Shown piece by piece: positions 10,600-19,112 of a DNA stretch of 64,000 nucleotides. Source of the DNA: FEN-299 sp963717945. Its GTDB lineage: Bacteria; Acidobacteriota; Vicinamibacteria; Vicinamibacterales; Fen-181. The first letter of the stretch is position 1, and every line of letters starts with the position of its first letter. Location: NCBI GenBank assembly GCA_963717945.1, contig CAVQXT010000007.1, positions 124,001 to 188,000 on the forward strand. The letters run 5' to 3'. The notes beneath the pieces are model-generated. The model saw nothing but the letters and a program-made list of their open reading frames with translations. It was not told the DNA's origin and ran no database searches. The translations under genes and the position numbers were made by a program.

Positions 10600-12015
10600 T
10601 CAGCGGGGGATCGCGCTGAGCGCTTCCGCCAGGACCGCGTCCTCGTCCTCGAGGACCGTCCGCAGATCGATCAGCAGCCGGTCGTTCTCGATCCGCCCCA
10701 CGATCCCGGGCTCGTGGTGGCGCAGCCAGTCGTCCAGCCAGTCCACGCTGCGCTCGCGATGGCGCAGCGCGAGCACCCGCGTCTCGATCTCGACCCCCGG
10801 GGTCGTCCCGCCGCCGACCTTCGACCGGCCGGCCGCCACCTCGGCCTCGACCGGGCCACCGGCCTGCACGCGCCCGGCCAGCGCCTCCGCCCTCACCTTG
10901 ATGTCTTCCGGCGCGGCCAGGATCATCCGCAGGATCGGGATCGTGCGGCTGGCGCGCCCGGCGGCGTACTCCGCCAGCGTCCCCTCGAGTGCCGCGTAGG
11001 TCAGCTTGTCCACCCGCAGCACGCGCATCAGCGGGTGGCGGCGGACGCGAGCCAGCAGGCCGAGGCGTCCCGCGAGGATGCCGGCCTGGGGGCCGCCGAG
11101 CAGCTTGTCGCCGCTGAAGCAGACGATGTCCACGCCGCGGGCGAGGCTGTCCTGGACCTTCGGTTCGCCGCCGAGCAGCGCGTCGAGCCGGGCTGCGTCC
11201 TCCTCGCCCACCAGTCCGAGGTAGCCGCTGCCGATGTCCTCGGCCACCGGGACGCCGTGCTCGCGGCCGAGCGCGACCAGTTCGTCGAGCGACGGCTGTT
11301 CGGTGAAGCCGTCGATCCGGAAGTTCGATCGATGCACGCGCAGCAGGAGCGCCGTGTCCGGCCCGATCGCGGAGCGGTAGTCGTCAACCCGCGTGCGGTT
11401 GGTGGTGCCGACCTCGCGCAGCTTCGCGCCCGACTGCGCCATCACCTCGGGCAGGCGGAAGCCGCCGCCGATCTCGACCAGCTCCCCGCGCGACACGATG
11501 ACCTCGCGCCCCGCGGCCAGCGCCGCCAGCATCAGCAGCGTGGCGCCCGCGTTGTTGTTCACCACGACGGCCGAGTCCGCGCCGAGCAGCCGCGTCAGCA
11601 GCGCCTCGGCGTGGGTGTCGCGGCTGCCGCGCCGGCCCGCCTCGATGTCGAATTCGAGGTTCGAATAGCGCCCGGCCAGCTCGCCGATGCGCGCGATGGC
11701 CACGCCGGCGAGCGGGGCGCGCCCCAGGTTCGTATGGACGACAATGCCGGTGCCGTTGACGATCCGGCGCAGCGACGCTCGGCCCGACTCCCTCAGCACC
11801 TGGCGCGCCCGCCCCTCGATCTCGCGGGCGGCGGCCTCGGCGTCGGCCGGCCGCGCGGAGTCGGGTCCCGGCGCCGCCAGGCCCGCGCGGAGGTCGGCGG
11901 CGGCGGCCCGCAGCGCCTCCACGATGGCCACGCGCCCGAACTCGTCCTCGAGGGCGCGAACCCCTTCACGCTGGCGCAGGTGCTCGATCGAAGGAATGAC
12001 CCGGAAGTCCGTCAT
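10600..12015 (-). CDS. selA: L-seryl-tRNA(Sec) selenium transferase
   Basis: SelA is the PLP enzyme that converts seryl-tRNA(Sec) to selenocysteinyl-tRNA(Sec) with selenophosphate. The 471-residue product carries the N-terminal DEFGR/NGTGIVVHTNLGRAPL region, GRRGSRD and the PLP-lysine motif CFSGDKLLGGPQAG with K304. ATG at 12015 was chosen because the family N-terminus (short helical domain, then RIVNGTG) fits. Neither selB nor selC is adjacent in the window, which is unusual; the neighbour upstream is a divergent MXAN_5187_C-type gene. Confidence 0.95.
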   Translation of the reverse strand: MTDFRVIPSIEHLRQREGVRALEDEFGRVAIVEALRAAAADLRAGLAAPGPDSARPADAEAAAREIEGRARQVLRESGRASLRRIVNGTGIVVHTNLGRAPLAGVAIARIGELAGRYSNLEFDIEAGRRGSRDTHAEALLTRLLGADSAVVVNNNAGATLLMLAALAAGREVIVSRGELVEIGGGFRLPEVMAQSGAKLREVGTTNRTRVDDYRSAIGPDTALLLRVHRSNFRIDGFTEQPSLDELVALGREHGVPVAEDIGSGYLGLVGEEDAARLDALLGGEPKVQDSLARGVDIVCFSGDKLLGGPQAGILAGRLGLLARVRRHPLMRVLRVDKLTYAALEGTLAEYAAGRASRTIPILRMILAAPEDIKVRAEALAGRVQAGGPVEAEVAAGRSKVGGGTTPGVEIETRVLALRHRERSVDWLDDWLRHHEPGIVGRIENDRLLIDLRTVLEDEDAVLAEALSAIPR

Positions 12016-12117
12016 GGCAGTTGCCGCTCGCGGCGGTCTCAGGATACCATCACCGGTGGCTGCTGGCGCCGACGCGACCCACTTCCACCACTTGTCGGCG
12101 AGGCCCCCGAGCGTGCC

Positions 12118-12741
12118 GTGCCCCAACACACCGACTTCGAACGAGACTTGCACCTGATCGAGACGATGCTGCGCAAGCTCGAAACCGAGTACAACATGTA
12201 CTTCGCCGGGCAGTCGAAGCGGCCGCCCCTCGAGACCCGCCGCCGCCTCGACCAGATGCTCGACCGGCTCGACCGCGGCTACATCACCAGCGCGGTCGAC
12301 CGCTTCCGCCTCGGCTCGCTGCAGTCCCGCTACGCGACGTTCGCCGACCTGTGGGATCGCGCGCTCAGAGCCCGCGAGGAAGGCCGTCCCGGCCCGTTCT
12401 CGAAGACGGCCCGCCCGACCGCACCAGCGGCCGCGCCAGCCGCCGCCGCGCCCGCCCGTCCGCCCGCCGACCGCGTCTTCGGAGCGGCCACGCTGACCGG
12501 CGCCGACGCCGAAGGCGACAGGATGAGGGCGCTCTACGAGTCGCTCGTCGAGGCGCGGCGGGCCGTCGGCGCCGCCGACCCGTTCCCGTTCTCCCGGTTC
12601 GCCGACATCGTCAAGGGCCAGGTCGCCAGGTTCGAGCAGTCCGGCTCCGAGGCCGTGGCGTTCCGTGTGTCCACCAGGGAGGGCCGCGTCGTGTTCACCG
12701 CCCGGGGACGCAAGACGACCGACGGTGGTCAGTCCGAGTAG
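12118..12741 (+). CDS. MXAN_5187 C-terminal-domain-like protein
   Basis: A 207-residue soluble protein of unknown function. The first about 85 residues (DLHLIETMLRKLETEYNMYF ... RFRLGSLQSRYATFADLWDRAL ... REEGRPGPF) match what I recall of the MXAN_5187 C-terminal domain of myxobacteria and acidobacteria. An Ala/Pro linker (about residues 100-120) joins a second helical segment (GDRMRALYESLVEARR ... FADIVKGQVARFEQ). GTG 12118 is the most likely start; ATG 12166 would truncate the domain. No signal peptide or membrane segment. Family assignment is from memory; function is unknown. Confidence 0.75.
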   Translation: MPQHTDFERDLHLIETMLRKLETEYNMYFAGQSKRPPLETRRRLDQMLDRLDRGYITSAVDRFRLGSLQSRYATFADLWDRALRAREEGRPGPFSKTARPTAPAAAPAAAAPARPPADRVFGAATLTGADAEGDRMRALYESLVEARRAVGAADPFPFSRFADIVKGQVARFEQSGSEAVAFRVSTREGRVVFTARGRKTTDGGQSE

Positions 12742-12800
12742 CCGCCGACGTCGATGCGGGAAGCTGGAAGAGGGGAGGGGGCGGGGGAGGGCGAAGAGGA

Positions 12801-12822
12801 GCGCCCGGCCGTCGCCGGGCGC
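12801..12822. terminator. GC hairpin between convergent genes
   Basis: Perfect 9-bp stem GCGCCCGGC/GCCGGGCGC with a 4-base loop, between the 3' ends of the MXAN_5187_C-like gene and the minus-strand csp gene. No strong T-run on either side, so termination is an inference. Confidence 0.5.
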
Positions 12823-12840
12823 CCCCAGGGTGTGGCGACG

Positions 12841-13047
12841 TTACACCTTGACGACGTTGCCGGCCTGCGGGCCCTTGGGGCCGTCAACGATCTCGAACTC
12901 AACAGCCTGACCTTCCTCGAGCGAGCGGAATCCGCCATCACTCTGGATCGCCGAGTAATGCACGAAGACGTCGCTGCCGCCATCGCGTTCGATGAACCCG
13001 TAACCCTTGGCGTTGTTGAACCACTTGACCTTGCCTGTGATGCGCAT
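12841..13047 (-). CDS. Cold-shock domain protein (CspA family)
   Basis: A 68-residue single cold-shock domain that binds single-stranded RNA/DNA and melts RNA structure. RNP1 is KGYGFIER and RNP2 is VFVHYSAI; the C-terminus ends GPKGPQAGNVVKV as usual. The ATG at 13047 follows GGCAGGGAAAGA. Upstream lie a strong sigma70-like promoter and a leader of roughly 140 bases containing a terminator-type hairpin, so expression is probably controlled in the leader. Family identity is certain; which paralogue (cspA, cspC and so on) cannot be told. Confidence 0.96.
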   Translation of the reverse strand: MRITGKVKWFNNAKGYGFIERDGGSDVFVHYSAIQSDGGFRSLEEGQAVEFEIVDGPKGPQAGNVVKV

Positions 13048-13130
13048 TCTTTCCCTGCCTTGCAGTGGTGCGGCGTGGTGCGCCGCGCGAACTACCCACC
13101 CCCCGCGCCACGTCGTGAAACGGGGGGCAC

Positions 13131-13154
13131 AAAAAAAGCCGCCCGGTAGCGGCT
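13131..13154 (-). terminator. Terminator-like hairpin in csp leader (attenuator candidate)
   Basis: Read on the minus strand: stem AGCCGC/GCGGCT, loop TACCGG, followed by seven T. It lies about 85 bases upstream of the csp ATG and downstream of the promoter at 13192-13221. A competing stem CCGGT (13143-13147) with ACCGG (13059-13063 counted within 13159-13163) would occupy its loop and left arm. Confidence 0.65.
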
Positions 13155-13191
13155 TGGCACCGGGGCCCGTCGAGTTCCAGCGCCAGTACGC

Positions 13192-13221
13192 ATAATAGCG
13201 GCGGCTCCGGACGAGTGTCAA
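13192..13221 (-). promoter_or_regulatory. Sigma70-type promoter of csp gene
   Basis: Minus strand: -35 TTGACA (13216-13221), 18-base spacer, -10 TATTAT (13192-13197). Predicted start of transcription near 13185, giving an approximately 138-base leader. Confidence 0.7.
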
Positions 13222-13254
13222 GGAGACGACTTCGGTCCGAAAGGGAGGCAGCCG

Positions 13255-14871
13255 ATGGCCCGAGCGTTGCTGAGCGTATCCGACAAAACCGGGTTGCCCG
13301 AACTCGGACGGGCCCTGGTCGATCGGGGGTTCGAACTGGTTTCGACCGGCGGCACCGCGCGCGCCCTGCTGGCGGCCGGGCTGCCCGTCGTCGAGGTGTC
13401 GCAGGTGACCGGCTTCGCCGAGATGCTGGACGGACGGGTGAAGACGCTGCACCCCGCCGTGCACGGCGGGATCCTGGCGCGCCGCTCGCGGCCCGATGAT
13501 CTCGAGGCCCTCGCCAGGCACGGCATCCGCCCGATCGACCTCGTGGTCGTCAACCTCTATCCGTTCGCGCGCACGGCGGCTCGCGCCGACGTCGCGTTCG
13601 ACGACCTGGTCGAGCAAATCGACATCGGCGGCCCGAGCCTCGTCAGGGCGGCGGCCAAGAACTTCCGCGACGTGATCGTCGTCGTCTCCCCCGAGGATTA
13701 CGGCCGCGTGATCGCGCACCTGGATCAGCCGGGCCAGAACCCGGCGGAGTTCCGGTTCCTCCTGGCGCGCAAGGCGTTCGGGCACACGGCCGACTACGAC
13801 GCGGCCATCGCCGCCGAACTCGAGCGCGTTCGGTGCGCGGGGGGCGCATTCGAGCGGACACCGGTGCCGCCGGGGCTGCCCGGGCGGTTCGTCGTGTCCG
13901 CCACAAAGGCGAGCGACCTCCGTTACGGCGAGAACCCGCACCAGGCCGGCGCCTGGTACCGGACCGCCGACAGCGGCCGGTTCGACGTGCTGCAGGGGAA
14001 GGCGCTGTCGTTCACCAACCTGCTCGACATCGACTCGGCGGCCCGCATCGTGAGCGAGTTCGGCGAGCCGGCGGCCGTCGTCATCAAGCACACCAACCCG
14101 TGCGGCGCCGCCACCGGCTCCTCGCTCGCGGAGGCTTACGTCCGGGCGCGCGACGCCGACGCCCTGTCGGCCTTCGGCGGCATCGTCGGCCTCAACCGGC
14201 CGCTGGACCTCGCGACGGCGCGCGAGGTCGCCTCCACGTTCATCGAGGCGGTCATCGCCCCCGGGATAGACGACGAGGCGCTGGCCGTGCTGGCGGCGAA
14301 GAAGAACCTGCGCGTCGTCGTGGCGGACCTGGCGCGGGCCTTCGGCCCGCAGGTTCGACGCTTCGACGTGCGGTCGATCTTCGACGGGCTGCTCGTGCAG
14401 GCGCGCGACGCCGTCGTGGAGGCGTCGAAGCCGTGGCCGGCCGACGCCGCCGGCGAGTCCGGCGTGCGCGTCGTCACGCGGCGGCAGCCGACCCCCGACG
14501 AGTGGCGCAGCCTGAGATTCGCCTGGCGCGTGTGCGCCCACGTGAAGTCGAACGCGGTCATCTTCACGGGCGCCGACCGGACGCTCGCCGTCGGGGCGGG
14601 GCAGATGAGCCGGGTGGACGCGGTCGGCGTGGCGGTGGCCAAGGCCGTCGAACGGGCGGCGGCCGGCGCGCTGCCCGGAGGGCTGGCGGGCTCGGTGGCG
14701 GCGTCCGACGCGTTCTTTCCCTTCAGGGACGGCCTCGACGCGGTCGCGGCCGCGGGGGCGACCGCCGTCGTCCAGCCGGGCGGATCGGTGCGGGACGCCG
14801 AGGTGATCGCCGCGGCCGACGAGCACGGGCTGGCGATGGTCTTCACCGGACGCCGGCACTTCAGGCACTGA
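13255..14871 (+). CDS. purH: Bifunctional AICAR formyltransferase / IMP cyclohydrolase
   Basis: Catalyses the last two steps of IMP synthesis. The N-terminal MGS-like cyclohydrolase domain shows LLSVSDKTG, STGGTA and GRVKTLHPAVHGG; the C-terminal transformylase domain has LRYGENPHQ and the catalytic VIKHTNPCG. 538 residues is close to the usual 510-530. Start ATG 13255 follows an AAGGGAGG ribosome site. It stands alone between the csp control region and the convergent hldA gene. Confidence 0.97.
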   Translation: MARALLSVSDKTGLPELGRALVDRGFELVSTGGTARALLAAGLPVVEVSQVTGFAEMLDGRVKTLHPAVHGGILARRSRPDDLEALARHGIRPIDLVVVNLYPFARTAARADVAFDDLVEQIDIGGPSLVRAAAKNFRDVIVVVSPEDYGRVIAHLDQPGQNPAEFRFLLARKAFGHTADYDAAIAAELERVRCAGGAFERTPVPPGLPGRFVVSATKASDLRYGENPHQAGAWYRTADSGRFDVLQGKALSFTNLLDIDSAARIVSEFGEPAAVVIKHTNPCGAATGSSLAEAYVRARDADALSAFGGIVGLNRPLDLATAREVASTFIEAVIAPGIDDEALAVLAAKKNLRVVVADLARAFGPQVRRFDVRSIFDGLLVQARDAVVEASKPWPADAAGESGVRVVTRRQPTPDEWRSLRFAWRVCAHVKSNAVIFTGADRTLAVGAGQMSRVDAVGVAVAKAVERAAAGALPGGLAGSVAASDAFFPFRDGLDAVAAAGATAVVQPGGSVRDAEVIAAADEHGLAMVFTGRRHFRH

Positions 14872-14925
14872 GCGGTCGGTCCCCCGGCCGGCGTGCCTCG
14901 AGCTCAGCGTTCCCGCGCGGGCACG

Positions 14926-15936
14926 TCAGCCTTGCGGGCCGTCCGGCCTGCTGGTCCGCGCGACGGCCGCGTACAACTCGTCCTGGGTGAGCGTGGCGGG
15001 CCCGAACTTCTGCACGACCACGCCGGCGGCCTGGTTCGCCAGGCCGCAGGCGTCCTTGAGCGACGCGCCCGCGGCAAGCGAGAGCGCGGTGGTGGCGAGC
15101 ACCGTGTCGCCCGCCCCGGTGACGTCCGCCACCTCGCGCGCGGCCGCGGCGTAGTGCACGGCGTCGGGGCCGTTGAGCAGGCACATGCCGTGCTCGCCGC
15201 GCGTGATCAGCACGTCGAAGCAGCCGGTGCGTTCGCGGAACAGTTGCGCCGCGGCCACCGCCTCCTCGTCGGTGCGGATCCGCTGGTGCGTCGCGATTTC
15301 CGCCTCGTGGTGGTTCGGCGTCACCAGCGTGGCGCCCGCGTAGAGATGAAGGTGCGGGACCTTGGGGTCGACCAGGACCGGGATTCCGCGCGTCCGGCCG
15401 GCGGCCAGCACCTTCTCCATCACCGCCCGTGTGATCGCCCCCTTCAGGTAATCCGAGACCAGCACGGCGCTCGCGCGCTCGATCAGGCGCCCCACCTGGC
15501 CGAGCATCAGCTCTTCCGCCTCGCCCGCCACCTCGTGATCGCTCTCGTAATCGATGCGGGCCACCTGCAGGTTCCTCGTCGTCACCACCCGCAGCTTCGT
15601 CGTCGTGCGGCGTGAGGCGTCGACCACCAGCCCCGACGTGCCGATGCCGCAGGCTGTGATGAGGTGGCGCAGGCGCTGGCCCGCGCTGTCGGTGCCCGTG
15701 AGGCCCACCAGCTCGACGCTGCCGCCGAGGGCGCGCACGTTGTTGGCGACGTTCGCCGCCCCGCCGGGGCGATAGTCGTCCTTCTCGTACTCCACCACCG
15801 GGACGGGCGCCTCCGGCGAAATGCGGCTCACCCTGCCGATGACGAACTGGTCGAGCATCACGTCGCCGACGATGAGCACGGTGGCCGAGGGGAAGTTCTC
15901 GATGGAGCGGCGGAGCCGGTCGATGCTGGTGGCCAT
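14926..15936 (-). CDS. hldA: D-glycero-beta-D-manno-heptose-7-phosphate kinase
   Basis: PfkB-family kinase of the ADP-heptose pathway for lipopolysaccharide inner core (the kinase half of HldE/RfaE). Motifs: GDVMLDQFVIGRVSRISPEAPVPV, GGAANVANNVRALGG and the catalytic DVTGAGDTV. The 336-residue protein ends after the kinase domain, so the nucleotidyltransferase half found in HldE must be encoded elsewhere. ATG 15936. Read away from the Trm112-like gene just upstream. Confidence 0.93.
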   Translation of the reverse strand: MATSIDRLRRSIENFPSATVLIVGDVMLDQFVIGRVSRISPEAPVPVVEYEKDDYRPGGAANVANNVRALGGSVELVGLTGTDSAGQRLRHLITACGIGTSGLVVDASRRTTTKLRVVTTRNLQVARIDYESDHEVAGEAEELMLGQVGRLIERASAVLVSDYLKGAITRAVMEKVLAAGRTRGIPVLVDPKVPHLHLYAGATLVTPNHHEAEIATHQRIRTDEEAVAAAQLFRERTGCFDVLITRGEHGMCLLNGPDAVHYAAAAREVADVTGAGDTVLATTALSLAAGASLKDACGLANQAAGVVVQKFGPATLTQDELYAAVARTSRPDGPQG

Positions 15937-16021
15937 ACTCGCCGGAATTGTACTCGAACACGCCCGCCGGGCGCGTCGCCGCCGACGTCGGACGGCGGGA
16001 CGACGCCCCCCGGGCGCGCGG

Positions 16022-16195
16022 TCAGTCCTCGACCTTCGCCTCGTCGGGCAGCATGTCCGGGATGCCGTTGTCGCCGACGGGGTAGACCCTCCGGCACTTC
16101 GGGCACTTCAGTCCGGTTCCCTCGTGGACCGGCTGCACCTTCTCGCGGCACTCCGGGCACACGAGGATCTCGAGCAGTTCGGGAGCAACGGGCAC
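16022..16195 (-). CDS. Trm112-family small zinc-ribbon protein
   Basis: A 57-residue protein from GTG 16195, which is preceded by TGGAGG at good spacing; longer in-frame extensions lack family similarity. Four cysteines C13-x2-C16 and C31-x2-C34 (CPEC, CPKC) and the ending YPVGDNGIPDMLPDEA are typical of bacterial Trm112/YcaR proteins. Such genes often sit near lipopolysaccharide genes, as here beside hldA. Biochemical role in bacteria is unclear. Confidence 0.88.
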   Translation of the reverse strand: MPVAPELLEILVCPECREKVQPVHEGTGLKCPKCRRVYPVGDNGIPDMLPDEAKVED

Positions 16196-16281
16196 GTCGT
16201 CCTCCAGGTGATGGTCTGCTCGAACTATATCAAAGGCTGCGCCCCTATCCGCCCCCGGCCTTTTGTGGAACAATCGACCCG

Positions 16282-18315
16282 ATGATCCTCCAGTCGATTT
16301 CCCGCTGCCCCCTGGCGGCGGTCGCGGTGGTCGGCGTCCTCGCGTCTGTGCCGGCCGCGGCCGGGCAGGCGGGCGGCGCCAGACCGTCGCCGCCCGTCAG
16401 CCAGGCCCCCGCCCCGACCGTGGTGCCGAAAGCCGAGGCGTACTACCAGTTCATGCTCGGCCGGCGCCTGGAGGGAGAGGGAGACATCGACGGGGCGATC
16501 AAGGCGTACGGCGAGGCGTCGAAGCTCGACCCGAAATCGGCGGAAGTCGTCGCGGAGCTGGCCGGGTTGTACGCGCGGGAGAACAAGGTCCGCGAGGCGA
16601 TCGACACCGCGCAGCGCGCGGTGGCGATCGATCCGGGCAACGTCACCGCGCAGCGCATCCTCGGGATCATCAACGCCAGCATGGCCCGCATCGACCAGGG
16701 CACGGGGCCGCTCGATGCCGAGGCCACGAAGTACGCAGCCACGGCCGCCGAGCACCTGGAGGCGGCGCGGCGCAGCCGTGAGATTCCCGAACCCGGCCTC
16801 GACATGATGCTGGCCCGGATCTACACGCGGATGGGACAGCGCGACAAGGCGATCGGCGTGCTGAGCCAGGTGGTCGTCGAGGACCCGGGCCAGCCCGAGC
16901 CAGTCCGCCTGTTGCTGCAGCTCTACGAACAGGCGGGCCGCCAGGCCGACGCGATCACGCTGCTGGAGTCGGTCGTCGCCGACCAGCCGTTCTTTTACGC
17001 GCCGCTCGGCGAGCTGTACGAGAGCCAGCAGCGGTGGAACGATGCGGCCCGAGCCTACGAGCAGGCGATGGCGAAGGGCGCGGGCGGCCCCGACGTGCGC
17101 GCGCAACTGGCCGCGGCGTGGCTGTCGGGCGGCGATCCCGGCAACGCGACGCGCGCGATCGAGCTGCTCGAGCAGTTGCGGAAGGAGCGCCCGGCGGACC
17201 CCCAGGTGCTCTACATGCTGTCGCGAGCCCAGCAAACCGTGGGACGGCTCGACCAGGCCGAGGCGACGGCACGAGAGCTGATGACGGCCGCCCCCGATTC
17301 GGTGAGGGGGCCCTACGCCCTGGCCCAGGTGCTCCTGCAGAAGCAGCAGTATCGGCAGGCGGTCGACGTGCTCGCGCCGATCGTCGATAAACAGGCGGCG
17401 AGCAAGGCCGGCTTCGGTCCCGAGTACGTCCCGCTGCTGGTGCGCCTGGGCATGGCCTGGCTCGAGCTCGGCGAGGGCGACCGGGCGCTGGCCTGTCTCG
17501 AACAGGCGCGCGGCGCTTCGGCTTCGGCCCCGAACCCGGCGATCGATCTCTTCATCCTGCAGGCGCAGCTGGCCGGGCGGCACGACGCGGACGCGGCCGC
17601 CCTGGCCTCGAAGCTGCGCGCCTCGCGGCCCGGCGACCTGCAGGTGCTGCGGCTTTCGGCCGAAGCCCTCCGACGGATCGGACAGCCCGACGAAGGCGCG
17701 GCGCTGCTGGCGAGCGCGATCGAGCAGCACCCCGACGACGTGACGACCTACCTCGCCGCGGCGGAGTTCGATCTCCGGCTCGAACGCTACGACGCGGCCA
17801 TGAGCGTACTCGACCGGGCGTCGGCGAAGTTCCCGTCGAGCGTCGACGTGACGTTCGAGATCGGCTCGGTGCTCGAGCGGCAGAAGCGGTTCGCCGACGC
17901 GGAGCAGAAGTTCCGCGACGTGCTGGCGCGGGACCCCCGCAACGCGCCCGCGCTCAACTACCTCGGTTACATGCTGGCGGATCGCGGCGAGCACCTCGAC
18001 GAATCGATCGGTTACATCAAGCGGGCGCTCGAGATCGATCCCTACAACGGCGCGTTCCTCGACAGCCTGGGGTGGGCGTACTTCCGGCAGAACAAGCTCG
18101 ATCTCGCCGAGGAGGCCCTGAAGAAGGCCGCCGGGCAGCGCGTGCGCGATTCGGCTATCCAGGACCATTTCGGCGACCTCTTGTTCAGGCTGGGCCGATA
18201 CCAGGATGCGGCGACGGCCTGGCAGCGGGCGCTCGACGGCGACATGGAGCAGGTCGATCGGGCGGCGCTCGAGAAGAAGCTGCGATCGGCCCGGGACAAG
18301 ACGCGGAAACAGTGA
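16282..18315 (+). CDS. Exported tetratricopeptide-repeat protein
   Basis: 677 residues beginning with a signal peptide (hydrophobic AAVAVVGVLASVPAAAGQA), then a run of about a dozen TPR units covering almost the whole chain, for example AYYQFMLGRRLEGEGDIDGA and LNYLGYMLADRGEHLDESI near the end. TPR arrays mediate protein binding; no catalytic domain is visible. The stop overlaps the LolB-like gene by one base and ispE follows, an arrangement consistent with a role in outer-membrane lipoprotein or envelope assembly, which is only an inference. Confidence 0.9.
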   Translation: MILQSISRCPLAAVAVVGVLASVPAAAGQAGGARPSPPVSQAPAPTVVPKAEAYYQFMLGRRLEGEGDIDGAIKAYGEASKLDPKSAEVVAELAGLYARENKVREAIDTAQRAVAIDPGNVTAQRILGIINASMARIDQGTGPLDAEATKYAATAAEHLEAARRSREIPEPGLDMMLARIYTRMGQRDKAIGVLSQVVVEDPGQPEPVRLLLQLYEQAGRQADAITLLESVVADQPFFYAPLGELYESQQRWNDAARAYEQAMAKGAGGPDVRAQLAAAWLSGGDPGNATRAIELLEQLRKERPADPQVLYMLSRAQQTVGRLDQAEATARELMTAAPDSVRGPYALAQVLLQKQQYRQAVDVLAPIVDKQAASKAGFGPEYVPLLVRLGMAWLELGEGDRALACLEQARGASASAPNPAIDLFILQAQLAGRHDADAAALASKLRASRPGDLQVLRLSAEALRRIGQPDEGAALLASAIEQHPDDVTTYLAAAEFDLRLERYDAAMSVLDRASAKFPSSVDVTFEIGSVLERQKRFADAEQKFRDVLARDPRNAPALNYLGYMLADRGEHLDESIGYIKRALEIDPYNGAFLDSLGWAYFRQNKLDLAEEALKKAAGQRVRDSAIQDHFGDLLFRLGRYQDAATAWQRALDGDMEQVDRAALEKKLRSARDKTRKQ

Positions 18316-19112
18316 TGCGTCGACGCTGGGTTCTCGTGGCGCTGCTGCTGGGCGGGGTGACCGCCTGCGCGGGGCGCACCGTCACGCTGCCGACCGGCGA
18401 GGGAGCGCCGTTCCCCGACTTCGCGACGGCGTGGCAGGACGCGACGAGCAACTGCCGCCAGGTCCAATCGCTGTCGGCCGAGCTCGCGATCTCGGGTCGC
18501 GCCGGCCGCCAGCGGCTGCGAGGGCACGTGCTGGCGGGCCTCGCGGCCCCGGATCGGATCCGCCTCGAAGCCGCCGCCCCGTTCGGCCCGCCTCTCTTCA
18601 TCCTCGCTGCCGACGGGACGAAGACGACGCTGCTGCTGCCGCGGGAGAACCGCGTGCTGCGCGGGGAATCCCCGGCGGACGTTCTCGATGCGCTGGTGGG
18701 TCTGGACCTCGGCCCCGCGGACCTGCTGGCGATCCTCACCGGGTGCGTGACGCCGGACGCGCGGGCCGAGGGTGGCCGCCTCTTCCCGTCCGACTGGGCG
18801 CGCATCGACCTGGCCGGCGGGGCGGCCGCCTACTTGCGGCGCGACAAGCAGGCCGGCTGGTTCGTCCGGGCCGGCGTGCGCCAGGCGCTCAGCCTCAGCT
18901 ACGATCCGGACGGTCAGGGGGCGCGCCCCTCGGTCCACCTGCTCACCGACGATTCGCGCGGTCCGGTGTCCGACATCCGAATCGGCCTCTCCCAGGTGGC
19001 GATCGATCAGCGGCTCGGGCCGGAAGTGTTCAGCGTGAGGGTCCCCGCCGACGCGACGCCGATCTCGCTCAAGGAGCTCAGAGAGGCGGGCCCGCTCGGG
19101 GGAAAGCAATGA
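18315..19112 (+). CDS. LolB-like outer-membrane lipoprotein
   Basis: 265 residues with a lipoprotein signal peptide; the lipobox ends VTAC with the modified Cys at residue 19. The body is beta-rich (LSAELAISGRAGRQRLRGHV, LEAAAPFGPPLFILAADGTK), resembling LolB/DUF4292 proteins that receive lipoproteins at the outer membrane. ATG 18315 overlaps the TPR stop and its own stop overlaps ispE by 4 bases. The lolB-ispE neighbourhood is also known from gammaproteobacteria, supporting the call, but sequence identity to true LolB looks low. Confidence 0.72.
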   Translation: MRRRWVLVALLLGGVTACAGRTVTLPTGEGAPFPDFATAWQDATSNCRQVQSLSAELAISGRAGRQRLRGHVLAGLAAPDRIRLEAAAPFGPPLFILAADGTKTTLLLPRENRVLRGESPADVLDALVGLDLGPADLLAILTGCVTPDARAEGGRLFPSDWARIDLAGGAAAYLRRDKQAGWFVRAGVRQALSLSYDPDGQGARPSVHLLTDDSRGPVSDIRIGLSQVAIDQRLGPEVFSVRVPADATPISLKELREAGPLGGKQ

